Part shown: positions 21,673 to 29,812 of the stretch, in pieces
Position numbering within the stretch: position 1 is the stretch's first letter
Layout: the number at the start of each line of letters is the position of its first letter
NCBI GenBank assembly: GCA_023261595.1
Contig: JAHFOQ010000004.1
Span: 1 to 32,321, forward strand
Direction: 5' to 3'
Origin: a bacterium
GTDB lineage: Bacteria > Patescibacteriota > Saccharimonadia > CAILAD01 > BJGX01
Length of the DNA: 32,321 nt
Notes under the pieces: model-generated
The model's database searches: none
Told to the model about the DNA's origin: nothing
What the model saw: the letters and a program-made list of their open reading frames with translations, nothing else
Made by a program: the position numbers and the translations under genes

Positions 21673-21704
21673 GTTTTCGTTTAAGCGTCCTTCTTAATAG
21701 ACCT

Positions 21705-21734
21705 ATTGTACCCTAGTTTCTCCTAGTGGGTCAA
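21705..21734 (-). promoter_or_regulatory. Putative rpoB promoter
   Basis: Minus strand TTGACC-N18-TACAAT. Confidence 0.6.
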
Positions 21735-21741
21735 GCCTTTT

Positions 21742-22986
21742 TTAACTATTTTTTAAATCAATACCAGAGAATACTTTGTACTGGTAAATACCATAAAGAC
21801 CAATAAGTACTCCTGCTCCACTGAGTACGGTTACTGGACTCACAAGATCTGCAGTAATACCAGCTAAAAGCACCGGGACTGAAGCTGCGATATTCATCAT
21901 CATATTGAGTGTACCAAATATTTTACCTCTTTGTTCGTCTGTAGAATTAACTTGTAGCAGTGTCTGTGCAGAAACACTGACTAAACCATTCGCAAACCCT
22001 AGACCGATGGAAAAACCAACCACTAAATAGCTAAAATATGCCATTCCTCGCAACTGATACACACCACTAATACTAATCAACATTACTGCTGCTAAAGCTA
22101 TACCAAGAGTAATAATCTTTGTTTTTTTGGAATTTTTTAAGAATTGTCCTACTACCACTGCACCAGCAATCATACCGATTGCAGCCGGCACGATAAGCTT
22201 TACACTCACCACAGCTAAACTCTGATTAAATAACATTAAGGCCAATCCGGGTGCCAAAACAGCAATAACATTTATCATCATTTGTCCGATGGTAAGATTA
22301 ATGATAGGGAAAATAAGTTTTTGCGAAGTAAAGATCTGACGCATACTACTTCGAATAGTAGAAAAAACTTGTTTATTAATTGCTGCAAAATTAATACCTA
22401 CTTCACTTGGGCGAAGTTTTGGTAAAAACCAACTGAGAAGTGCTGCTAAAACAAACGATGCAGATACCAAGTAATACACTGCTGGCCCACCAAATGCTGC
22501 TATAACTGGACCAGCCAAACTGTAACCAATTACAAAGCTCGAGTACAAGGTAAAGAGAAACAAGCTATTGGCTGCCAAGAATTGTTGTGGTTTTACAAGT
22601 TTTGGTAAAGCGGCACCTTCTGCAGGAGTAAAGAATTGACTCAGGGTTGAAATACAAAAGACCAACCCAAATACAACAAAAATGTTGTTTTCAAACAACA
22701 AGAAAAATAATACTAAGACTGCTCGAGCAATATTAGTAATAACCAGTACTTTTCGCCGATCGAGATGATCAACATACGCACCTGCTAAGACTGCAAATAT
22801 TATCGATGGAATGCCAAAACTCAGAATCAGAAGACTAACCGAGATATTTGCAAATGGAGTATGTGCAGCCAGATCAAAAATACGAATAATCAGTGCAAAG
22901 TTTAATAAATTAGATGCAATCTGACTAAGTAATTGAGCCGACCAGATTTTTAAGAAATTTTTATTCTTTAGCAGCTGAGCATACAT
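21742..22986 (-). CDS. MFS transporter
   Basis: 414 aa with ~12 hydrophobic helices; GAYVDHLDRRKVLV MFS-type loop motif. Confidence 0.85.
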   Translation of the reverse strand: MYAQLLKNKNFLKIWSAQLLSQIASNLLNFALIIRIFDLAAHTPFANISVSLLILSFGIPSIIFAVLAGAYVDHLDRRKVLVITNIARAVLVLFFLLFENNIFVVFGLVFCISTLSQFFTPAEGAALPKLVKPQQFLAANSLFLFTLYSSFVIGYSLAGPVIAAFGGPAVYYLVSASFVLAALLSWFLPKLRPSEVGINFAAINKQVFSTIRSSMRQIFTSQKLIFPIINLTIGQMMINVIAVLAPGLALMLFNQSLAVVSVKLIVPAAIGMIAGAVVVGQFLKNSKKTKIITLGIALAAVMLISISGVYQLRGMAYFSYLVVGFSIGLGFANGLVSVSAQTLLQVNSTDEQRGKIFGTLNMMMNIAASVPVLLAGITADLVSPVTVLSGAGVLIGLYGIYQYKVFSGIDLKNS

Positions 22987-22997
22987 ATTTTAGCTCG

Positions 22998-23615
22998 CTA
23001 TTTTTTGTCGCGTTTAGCTACAACGCTATCTATTAGCCCGTATGTCTTTGCTTCACCAGCACTCATCCAATAATCTCTATCGGTATCTTTGTGTACTTCT
23101 TCAATACTTTTACCGGTATTTTCTGCTAAGATTTCATCGAGCTTTTTTCTACTCTTTAATACTTCTCGGGCAGTAATTTCGATATCACTTGGAGTACCTG
23201 AGAATCCTGCCGAACCTTGATGAATCATTATTTTTGAGTTTGGCAGAGCAAAACGTTTTCCTTTTGTTCCAGAGCTGAGCAAAACTGCTCCCATACTCGC
23301 TGCCATGCCAACACAAATAGTGCTCACGTCTGGGGTAATTAAATTCATCGTATCGAGCATTGCTAAACCAGCATAGACACTTCCGCCTGGACTATTAATG
23401 TAGAGCTTAATATCGGCTGTTTTGTCTTCTGATTCTAAAAACAACAATTGAGCAATAACTAAGTTTGCTACCTGATCATTCACTTCGGTTCCTAAAAATA
23501 TAATACGTTCTTTTAATAATCGAGAATAAATATCATATGCTCGCTCACCTCCAGCAGTTTTTTCGATAACTGTTGGTACTAAAATAGAATTATTGTAATT
23601 TCCACGCTCATTCAT
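22998..23615 (-). CDS. clpP: ATP-dependent Clp protease proteolytic subunit
   Basis: [14 protein letters not shown] Ser site; [11 protein letters not shown] His site. Confidence 0.96.
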   Translation of the reverse strand: MNERGNYNNSILVPTVIEKTAGGERAYDIYSRLLKERIIFLGTEVNDQVANLVIAQLLFLESEDKTADIKLYINSPGGSVYAGLAMLDTMNLITPDVSTICVGMAASMGAVLLSSGTKGKRFALPNSKIMIHQGSAGFSGTPSDIEITAREVLKSRKKLDEILAENTGKSIEEVHKDTDRDYWMSAGEAKTYGLIDSVVAKRDKK

Positions 23616-23662
23616 AGCTTACATTTTATCACACTCGTTATATTTTCAAGTACTGCTTGTAC

Positions 23663-24940
23663 TTATTTTTTTGCAGCAGCTTCAACCAAAACATTTACCG
23701 CTTTGGTTGTCAAAAGATGATTACGAACATCTTCGCGAAAATGATCATGTTGAATATGTTCAAGCATTTGTGGATCGCTATATTGTTCTTTCATAATCTG
23801 AATTTCACTATCAATTTCTTTATCACTAACTACAATCTTTTCGTTTGCAATTAATTGGCGGAGTAATAATCCAAGTTTTACTCTTTTTTCAGATTCACCC
23901 GTAAGTTCTTTTTCAAAGTCTTCTCGACTTCGTTTTTGTATTTCTAAATACTTTTCTAAATCGAGTCCAGAGTTTTTTAGGTTTTCTTCAGTTTCAGAGC
24001 GTAAATGGTTAGCTTGTTCTTCGACCAAACTTGCTGGGGCTTCAAACTTAGCTTGTGTAACTGCAGCTTCGAGTACTTGATTTTCATACGCTTTGGTTGT
24101 TTCTGCCTGTTTCTGCGTAAGCAGGGTTTGTTCAATATCTTGTTTAAGCTCGGCTAGGGTTTTTACTGGACCCATAGTTTTCGCCCAAGCGTCATCCATC
24201 TTTGGTAAATCCATTTGTTCAATTTTATGGATAGTAACGGTAAATACTACATCTTTTCCAGCAAGGTCTTTGGCATGATAGTCTTTTGGAAATGTTACAG
24301 TAAACTCTTTTGTTTCACCTTGCTTTAATCCAATTAGATTGTCTTCGAAACCCGGAATAAACTGTTTACTCCCAATGAGTAAAACATGGTTGGTTGCAGA
24401 AGCGCCTTCGACAGGTTTTCCTTCGCGGACACCGGTAAAGTCAAATGTTACCTCGTCGCCATTTGCAATTGCGCCCTTCTTTTCGCTTTTCTTTGCAGCT
24501 TGTTTTTGCATGGCTTGCAAAGTTTCTTCGACTTCTTTTTTATCAACTTTTGCGATAAGTGGACTAACTTTCAGCTTTTTAAGATCAAATGTAATGTTTG
24601 GCATAATCGGTGCTTCCGCTTCAAATTCTAGATCGGTATAGGGCACGAATTTCTTTAAGGTAATTTTTGGGCTCGCTACGGTCTCAATTTTTTCATCACG
24701 AACTGCTCGAGAATAAGCGTGCATAATTACTTCATCTAATACATCGGCTTGCACACGAGCTTCGCCGAGTTCTTTTTCGGCTAGGTTGTCAGGTGCCATA
24801 CCTGGTCGAAAACCAGATATTTTTACATCCTTCTTAAGACGTTTTAGTACTGCTTGTTTATATGGAGCAATAAACTGCTCATCAACAGAAATAGTTAATG
24901 TAACTTGGCTTGGGGCTGATTTGGTAGTAACTTTTATCAT
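23663..24940 (-). CDS. tig: Trigger factor
   Basis: N-terminal KISGFRPGMAP (GFRxGxxP), FKBP-like middle domain, C-terminal domain; upstream of clpP. Confidence 0.94.
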   Translation of the reverse strand: MIKVTTKSAPSQVTLTISVDEQFIAPYKQAVLKRLKKDVKISGFRPGMAPDNLAEKELGEARVQADVLDEVIMHAYSRAVRDEKIETVASPKITLKKFVPYTDLEFEAEAPIMPNITFDLKKLKVSPLIAKVDKKEVEETLQAMQKQAAKKSEKKGAIANGDEVTFDFTGVREGKPVEGASATNHVLLIGSKQFIPGFEDNLIGLKQGETKEFTVTFPKDYHAKDLAGKDVVFTVTIHKIEQMDLPKMDDAWAKTMGPVKTLAELKQDIEQTLLTQKQAETTKAYENQVLEAAVTQAKFEAPASLVEEQANHLRSETEENLKNSGLDLEKYLEIQKRSREDFEKELTGESEKRVKLGLLLRQLIANEKIVVSDKEIDSEIQIMKEQYSDPQMLEHIQHDHFREDVRNHLLTTKAVNVLVEAAAKK

Positions 24941-24984
24941 AATCGTTGTAGTTTAGCAGATTCACCAACAATTTTCTAGTGTAA

Positions 24985-25010
24985 ATAAAACCCCGATCTT
25001 TCAATCGGGG
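24985..25010 (-). terminator. Intrinsic terminator
   Basis: CCCCGAT-ctttca-ATCGGGG with AAAA on the + 5' side. Confidence 0.75.
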
Positions 25011-25020
25011 GGGGTGTACT

Positions 25021-25503
25021 TTAGAGAGCAAGGTATTCAGCTCTCGCATCTGATGGTTTCTTAATTGGTACAACTACCTTTAGATTTGGTGAATCTGCCC
25101 ATATAAATGCAGTTCTGTTTAACTGAGCGATTGTTTTACCACTTGCAATTATTATAGCCTTTGTTCCTGTTGGTAGTGATGTTATCTGATTTAAGGCAGT
25201 CGCATAAAACGTGCTCGACATCTCTGCACGAACTGTGTGTAAAGACTCTATGTTACGTATCCAGGAGCTGTGAAGCCCTGAAATTAAATGAGGATTTGCA
25301 CAGAAGAACACATTATGAACATCCTTTGCCCAGCAGAATTCACTCGGCATTACTACCCCATTAATTTCTTCTACTGCTACCAAAATTACTGATGGATGCA
25401 AATATTCAAAATAATACGGCTTTGGCCTATTGAACCATATAAACAACAATTTGGTACTGGCTATTATGCTAGATACCAAAATAATCAGTCTTTTGAGGTT
25501 CAC
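25021..25503 (-). CDS. Hypothetical membrane-anchored protein
   Basis: 160 aa; N-terminal hydrophobic segment. Confidence 0.6.
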   Translation of the reverse strand: MNLKRLIILVSSIIASTKLLFIWFNRPKPYYFEYLHPSVILVAVEEINGVVMPSEFCWAKDVHNVFFCANPHLISGLHSSWIRNIESLHTVRAEMSSTFYATALNQITSLPTGTKAIIIASGKTIAQLNRTAFIWADSPNLKVVVPIKKPSDARAEYLAL

Positions 25504-25567
25504 TATCTTCTCCTTAATGCAGGAAACAAGCTGGGTCTGATACTAACAAATCTAGTAATTTTTGTAA

Positions 25568-25598
25568 ATAAAAACCCATACTTTATGAAAAGTACGGG
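25568..25598 (-). terminator. Intrinsic terminator overlapping the end of the 25583 ORF
   Basis: CCCaTACTTT-atga-AAAGTAcGGG with A tract on +. Confidence 0.6.
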
Positions 25599-25831
25599 CG
25601 ACGAAGTTTTTTAAGCTGCGGGTTATATCTTTCATTCTCTAATCTTGCTTCTTCAGCACGTTTTTGTACCTTCCGCAGAGCTATGACTTGTCGAAGCGCT
25701 CGCCGAAGCATTGGATCACTAAGATTATGTTGGTGTTTTTCAAACAAATCTGGGTGATAACGTTGCAATATTCTTCCGAAAGTTTCTATCCGCATTTGAA
25801 TTATCTCCTGGGGGTTCAAGGGCAGGTTCAT
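25583..25831 (-). CDS. Hypothetical small basic protein
   Basis: 82 aa; start overlaps the upstream ORF stop. Confidence 0.6.
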   Translation of the reverse strand: MNLPLNPQEIIQMRIETFGRILQRYHPDLFEKHQHNLSDPMLRRALRQVIALRKVQKRAEEARLENERYNPQLKKLRRPYFS

Positions 25832-26157
25832 AGCATTTCTCCAAACTCATCTTGGGCTTTTTCGATAATACGAACAATTTGATCAGGTAAAGTTTCCCAT
25901 TGCTTGTTGTTTTTTAACACCACGGTAAGAGTGTTATTTGCAATAAAAACTGTCCGAATTTCATAAAAAGTCAGTACCTCTCGAACTACTCGCTCAGCCA
26001 AAAGCCCAATTTTTACAAAATCTTTTTGTGAATGCTCTATATTATAATGAGTAAAGAATGATGTGAGTGTAGTATGACTAAGGTTTTGCTCAGTAACAAA
26101 CACATATGCCAGAGGATTTGTGCATTGTTTACAACTAACACTATCCTGCATATTCAT
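25828..26157 (-). CDS. Hypothetical protein
   Basis: 109 aa (or start at 26151); AAAGGGG RBS; coupled to 25583..25831. Confidence 0.6.
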   Translation of the reverse strand: MNMQDSVSCKQCTNPLAYVFVTEQNLSHTTLTSFFTHYNIEHSQKDFVKIGLLAERVVREVLTFYEIRTVFIANNTLTVVLKNNKQWETLPDQIVRIIEKAQDEFGEML

Positions 26158-26213
26158 CCCCTTTGTTGAAGGTACGCATGTAATCCGTTAAAGCGGATCA
26201 CATTGATACCAAC

Positions 26214-26241
26214 AAAAAAAGCCTCGGTTTTCACCGAGGCT
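26214..26241 (-). terminator. Intrinsic terminator (GAAA tetraloop on minus)
   Basis: AGCCTCGGT-TTTC-ACCGAGGCT with A tract on +. Confidence 0.85.
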
Positions 26242-26263
26242 CATTGATCTATCTATTATTTAC

Positions 26264-26332
26264 TTAACGCAAAACACCCCGGTGAGACACAGAGTTTGTA
26301 AAATAAAACCAAGCTGTTTGTATTGCATTCAT
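26264..26332 (-). CDS. Possible 22-aa micro-ORF between two terminators
   Basis: MNAIQTAWFYFTNSVSHRGVLR*; no clear RBS. Confidence 0.25.
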   Translation of the reverse strand: MNAIQTAWFYFTNSVSHRGVLR

Positions 26333-26378
26333 AGCTATTAATGTATCATATCAATCGAGAAAGAACAATATTTCTCAT

Positions 26379-26410
26379 AAAAAAAGAACCTCAGTATTAA
26401 CTACTGAGGT
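26379..26410 (-). terminator. Intrinsic terminator ending the structured ncRNA locus
   Basis: Minus: ACCTCAGTA-GTTAA-TACTGAGGT-TC-TTTTTTT. Confidence 0.88.
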
Positions 26411-26721
26411 TTGGTGTGGCGACCCGACTACCGGGCTGTCTGTCGCCACACCGGTTCAAAATCCCTACCCGGTATACTCTCCTTTTCTATCTTCACGCTC
26501 GTCGCAGAGCAAGGGGCATGAAGACCAAGTACTCAGCCTAGGAGGGGCGAGGTTGCCGCGCGAATCGGAGGTTCACGTTCAGGCGCACTTGGATTTGATG
26601 GTCCGGCAACGAGCCCAGCAATTATCAACCCGAGAGTCGATGTTTGCCAAGCCCGAAGCCGGTAAGCAGCACAATCTTACCGCCGGTGACAGGAAGGGAC
26701 CCGCCGTCGAGATTGCACCGC

Positions 26722-26796
26722 TGGTGGAGACGAGTGGAGTTGAACCACTAACCTTTCCGCCGAAGCGAAACGTTCTTCCACAAGAACTTCGTCCCC
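26722..26796 (-). tRNA. tRNA-like element (anticodon position UCG) embedded in the ncRNA, ends in CCA
   Basis: GGGGACG-AA-GTTC TTGTGGAA GAAC-G-TTTCG CTTCGGC GGAAA-GGTT-AGTGG TTCAACT CCACT-CGTCTCC-A-CCA: 7-bp acceptor, 4-bp D, 5-bp T stem with TTCAACT loop. Atypical A8/T14 and a G-G mismatch at 31-39. Confidence 0.55.
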
Positions 26797-27569
26797 TGAA
26801 ACAGTTTCCTGTTTCGAATTCGCCCGAGAGACCGGGGCAAGAGTGGTTTTGGAGTAGCACTCTTATGGCACCTCAGCCCGTGGCATTGGGCTTCAGTCTC
26901 TCGAGCGTTCCGCTCGCATTGGTTCTGCCCGGAGATGGCTCAGCTGGCAAAACTAGCGCGCGGAGAACGTGCCGACTCGCAAAAGACCCCCGTTTTACAG
27001 GCGTTTTGCGTGTACTCGCCCGCTTCTGCGAGTCGGCACTGATTTTCGTGAGTTTCAAGGTGTCCTGAGGCCCGAAGACAACAGAACTCCCTGCTTCTAC
27101 CCTATGGAGTGTTCCCCTTCCTGATCGAGAAGGAGACACTGAACAGGTATTTATCGGTGTTGCCGAGTGGATCTAAACCGTCCTCCCGGGAGGCCGGTCA
27201 AGAAGAGCTCATCCCACAAGTGCGAAGCGTTAACCCGAAAACTCACGATAGCTAGTCGCGCCTTCAGTGCAGCGAACCGCCGCACCGCGGCTTTGACCAG
27301 CAGTTGATTTGTGTCACAGGGTGACACGATGGCTTGTGGTGCCCTCTTGCGAGAGAACTCCAGTAACATCCTGACTTAACAGAACACGACCGGCTATACA
27401 CCACAATCTGTTGCTGCATTATGCAGCGATAACCAGATTCATTATCGATAAAAATCAGTAGGCGAATCAAACCGTGCATCAGCCAAGGCTAACACTCTGG
27501 AAAATCTGGTTATCGCTGCACGAATCTTGCGACTCTGCAGCAAATGTAAGGTTCAAAAACGTGATTACG

Positions 27570-27598
27570 ATTGTAGCAAACAACAGATTCAATGTCAA
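27570..27598 (-). promoter_or_regulatory. Strong sigma70 promoter driving the ncRNA
   Basis: Minus strand TTGACA-N17-TACAAT. Confidence 0.8.
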
Positions 27599-27620
27599 GA
27601 GATGAATTGCTCCTAATTAC

Positions 27621-27649
27621 TTGACTAATACATACTTTATATGTAGAAT
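27621..27649 (+). promoter_or_regulatory. Divergent sigma70 promoter for 27683 ORF
   Basis: TTGACT-N17-TAGAAT. Confidence 0.7.
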
Positions 27650-27682
27650 AACTCCGACCGCCTATTCACAGAAGGTGTACCA

Positions 27683-28201
27683 ATGACAGCAGAACTTTTG
27701 CCGGGAGATCTATATATGGATTGTGATTATCATCCAGTGATATGTACTGAATCAGATCAAGACGACGTTAGTGGTATTTCTTTGCTTGATGGTTCTGTGC
27801 CACACAGTTGTTCTCTTGAACATTGTAATGTAAAAAGGATTGCCATACACGATGCGATAAACTTGAGGAAAGTTTGGGATCTTGCATTGCCACGTGCTGA
27901 ACGTAAAATTTTCGAGGTGTTTAAAGGCAAGGTGTTTCGGTTGCTTACTGAAGAGCAGCACCAGTTTATTCTGAGAATGATTTATCAATCAGATTCGCCG
28001 TTTACAATTGATTCTCTCCTTACATCAGTCGCATACAACACAATTTTTTTGCAAGAAAATATTGCTCCAGGTGTTGTAGCTGGCTTTTGGATTATAAGAA
28101 TGTATTGCCATGAAGAGATTGAAGTTGGAGAAGATGGAATTCTGACTCTTACAGAAATCACCTTAGAAATGGGAGTAATTAGTAGTGCTACCGAATCATA
28201 A
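27683..28201 (+). CDS. Hypothetical protein
   Basis: 172 aa; own promoter and terminator. Confidence 0.7.
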   Translation: MTAELLPGDLYMDCDYHPVICTESDQDDVSGISLLDGSVPHSCSLEHCNVKRIAIHDAINLRKVWDLALPRAERKIFEVFKGKVFRLLTEEQHQFILRMIYQSDSPFTIDSLLTSVAYNTIFLQENIAPGVVAGFWIIRMYCHEEIEVGEDGILTLTEITLEMGVISSATES

Positions 28202-28217
28202 TGATTCGGTTTTTTTA
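28191..28217 (+). terminator. Intrinsic terminator overlapping the stop codon
   Basis: CCGAATCAT-A-ATGATTCGG-TTTTTTT. Confidence 0.8.
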
Positions 28218-28220
28218 TTT

Positions 28221-28233
28221 CCGCGGAGAGGAC
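28221..28233. repeat. 13-bp partial copy of the tRNA-Leu 3' end
   Basis: CCGCGGAGAGGAC at 28221-28233 and identical at 28338-28350 inside the tRNA. Confidence 0.7.
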
Positions 28234-28302
28234 AACGCCAGAGTTTCGTATAACTCAATCTGGCTAACCTTAGGTTTCAAGCCCTCCATAAATATGCAAA
28301 AC

Positions 28303-28323
28303 AAAAACCCCAGAAAACTGGGG
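28303..28323 (-). terminator. Intrinsic terminator downstream of tRNA-Leu
   Basis: CCCCAG-AAAA-CTGGGG with A5 on + side. Confidence 0.75.
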
Positions 28324-28332
28324 CTCTTGTTT

Positions 28333-28419
28333 TGGTACCGCGGAGAGGACTTGAACCTCCACGAGTGTTACCTCACCAGCTCCTAAGGCTGGCGTGTCTA
28401 CCAATTCCACCACCGCGGC
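28333..28419 (-). tRNA. tRNA-Leu(UAG), CCA encoded
   Basis: GCCGCGGTGGTGGAATTGGTAGACACGCCAGCCTTAGGAGCTGG...GTGGAGGTTCAAGTCCTCTCCGCGGTACCA; long variable arm. Confidence 0.96.
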
Positions 28420-28440
28420 ATAAGAACGTATTATACCAGA

Positions 28441-29754
28441 TTATTCCGAAATAATCACCGTACCAATTGCACGTAGTTTCTCTTCAAATTTCTCATACCC
28501 TCGCTCGATAGTTTTAATTCCATGAATAGTAGTTTTACCTTTAGCAACGAGTGCCGCAACTACATAACTAAAGCCTGCACGTAAATCTGGAACTTGAATT
28601 TCAGCACCATGTAAACTCGTCGGCCCGTTAATAATTGCGCTATGAAGATGGTTACGATTTTCAAATCGACAGTGCGTACCACCTAGACAATCTTGGTAAA
28701 GTTGAATTTTGGCCCCCATTTTATTGAGCGCATTAGTAAAACTAAAGCGATCTTCGTAAACAGTTTCGTGAATCGTACTGCTTCCTTCGGCTTGGGTTAA
28801 TAAAACCACAAAAGGCTGTTGCCAGTCGGTCATAAAGCCTGGATGCACGTCTGTTTCTAATGTAATGCTTGTTAGAGGACGGCCTCGCCAAAACTCTATT
28901 CCACCTCCTCGAACCGCAAACTCACCCCCTACTCGACGAAATGTATTCAGAAATGTCATCATTGGTTCTTGTTGTGCGCCATGCACAAATATCTTACCGT
29001 CGGTTACAGCAGCAACACAGGCCCAACTTGCTACTTCAATCCGATCCGTTAAAACTTTGTGATCAAAACCATGTAGTGTATCTACTCCTTGAATGGTAAT
29101 AATTCTGTTCGTACCAACTTCGATAATTGCACCCATCTTTTGCAACACACAAATTAAATCAATAATTTCTGGTTCGACTGCTGCATTTCGAAGTTCCGTT
29201 ACTCCTTTAGCCAATACTGAGCTAAGCAGTACTTGTTCGGTTGCTCCTACACTTGGATAAGAAAGTTCTATCTTTGCTCCACCGAGTTTATTTGCCTTAA
29301 TAACAAGTGCTTTTTCACTTTCTTCTACTTCGGCACCCATACTCTTAAGCGATTGAAGATGAAAATCTACAGGTCGTGGACCTATTTCACAACCACCCAG
29401 TGTGGGTAAATGTGCTTCGCACAATCGATGCAAGAGCGGGCCGGCAAATAAGATTGGTATTCTACTCGTACCAGCAATTTTATGGAGTGCGTTTGTGTCT
29501 GGCTGATGAAGCTCAGCTGGTGTAATAACAATTACTCCATCGCTAGTTTCTTTTACTTCACCACCCACTTCTCGGATCATTTCGCTTACCACACGTACAT
29601 CTTCTATGTCTGGCACATTAGCAATAGTACTTGGTTGTTCACTTAAGAGTGCTGCAACCATAATCTTTGTTACTGCGTTTTTAGCTCCGCGAACTTTTAT
29701 GGTACCTGTAAGTTTTTTACCACCTTCTATTACAACTGTGTCGCTCTTTTTCAT
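28441..29754 (-). CDS. murA: UDP-N-acetylglucosamine 1-carboxyvinyltransferase
   Basis: Start MKKSDTVVIEGGKKLTGTIKVRGAKNAVTKIM; EPSP synthase-like repeats. Confidence 0.94.
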   Translation of the reverse strand: MKKSDTVVIEGGKKLTGTIKVRGAKNAVTKIMVAALLSEQPSTIANVPDIEDVRVVSEMIREVGGEVKETSDGVIVITPAELHQPDTNALHKIAGTSRIPILFAGPLLHRLCEAHLPTLGGCEIGPRPVDFHLQSLKSMGAEVEESEKALVIKANKLGGAKIELSYPSVGATEQVLLSSVLAKGVTELRNAAVEPEIIDLICVLQKMGAIIEVGTNRIITIQGVDTLHGFDHKVLTDRIEVASWACVAAVTDGKIFVHGAQQEPMMTFLNTFRRVGGEFAVRGGGIEFWRGRPLTSITLETDVHPGFMTDWQQPFVVLLTQAEGSSTIHETVYEDRFSFTNALNKMGAKIQLYQDCLGGTHCRFENRNHLHSAIINGPTSLHGAEIQVPDLRAGFSYVVAALVAKGKTTIHGIKTIERGYEKFEEKLRAIGTVIISE

Positions 29755-29784
29755 AGTGAGATTTATTATAGCACTTTGGATATT

Positions 29785-29810
29785 AAAAAATCCGAACATA
29801 ATTTGTTCGG
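29785..29810 (-). terminator. Intrinsic terminator
   Basis: CCGAACA-taatt-TGTTCGG with A6 on + side. Confidence 0.75.
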
Positions 29811-29812
29811 GT

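Larger units (their letters stand above)
26379..27563 (-). ncRNA. Candidate large (~1.2 kb) structured non-coding RNA, unassigned family
   Basis: Near-consensus minus promoter (27570-27598), terminator with U7 (26379-26410), no credible RBS-preceded ORF, many perfect hairpins (see findings), elevated GC versus neighbours. Confidence 0.7.

Noticed and set aside
26553-27068. 171-aa + strand ORF
   Set aside because: Reads antisense through the tRNA-like element and hairpins, has no convincing RBS, and resembles typical spurious ORFs over structured RNA.
26379-27563. Assignment of the structured region to RNase P RNA
   Set aside because: Some local resemblance on minus (CTCCATAGGG, GCGGTAAGA, GGCTTGGCAAAC), but I found no GAGGAAAGTCC or ACAGAACCCGGCTTA core on that strand, and the length is about three times too long. 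The + strand has ACAGAACACGACCGGCTA near 27380 but no matching CR-I. Needs an Infernal run.
27400-27563. tmRNA tag sequence (minus GTT ATC GCT GCA TAA, 'VIAA*', in a hairpin)
   Set aside because: No GGGG...GGNTTCGAC tmRNA 5' end on either strand of the block; the GTTATCGCTGCA stretch is explained by the 18-bp stem, and the only CCA end lies ~700 nt away.
28201-28386. 61-aa + strand ORF
   Set aside because: Runs antisense across tRNA-Leu and its terminator; the terminator of the previous gene lies at its start.
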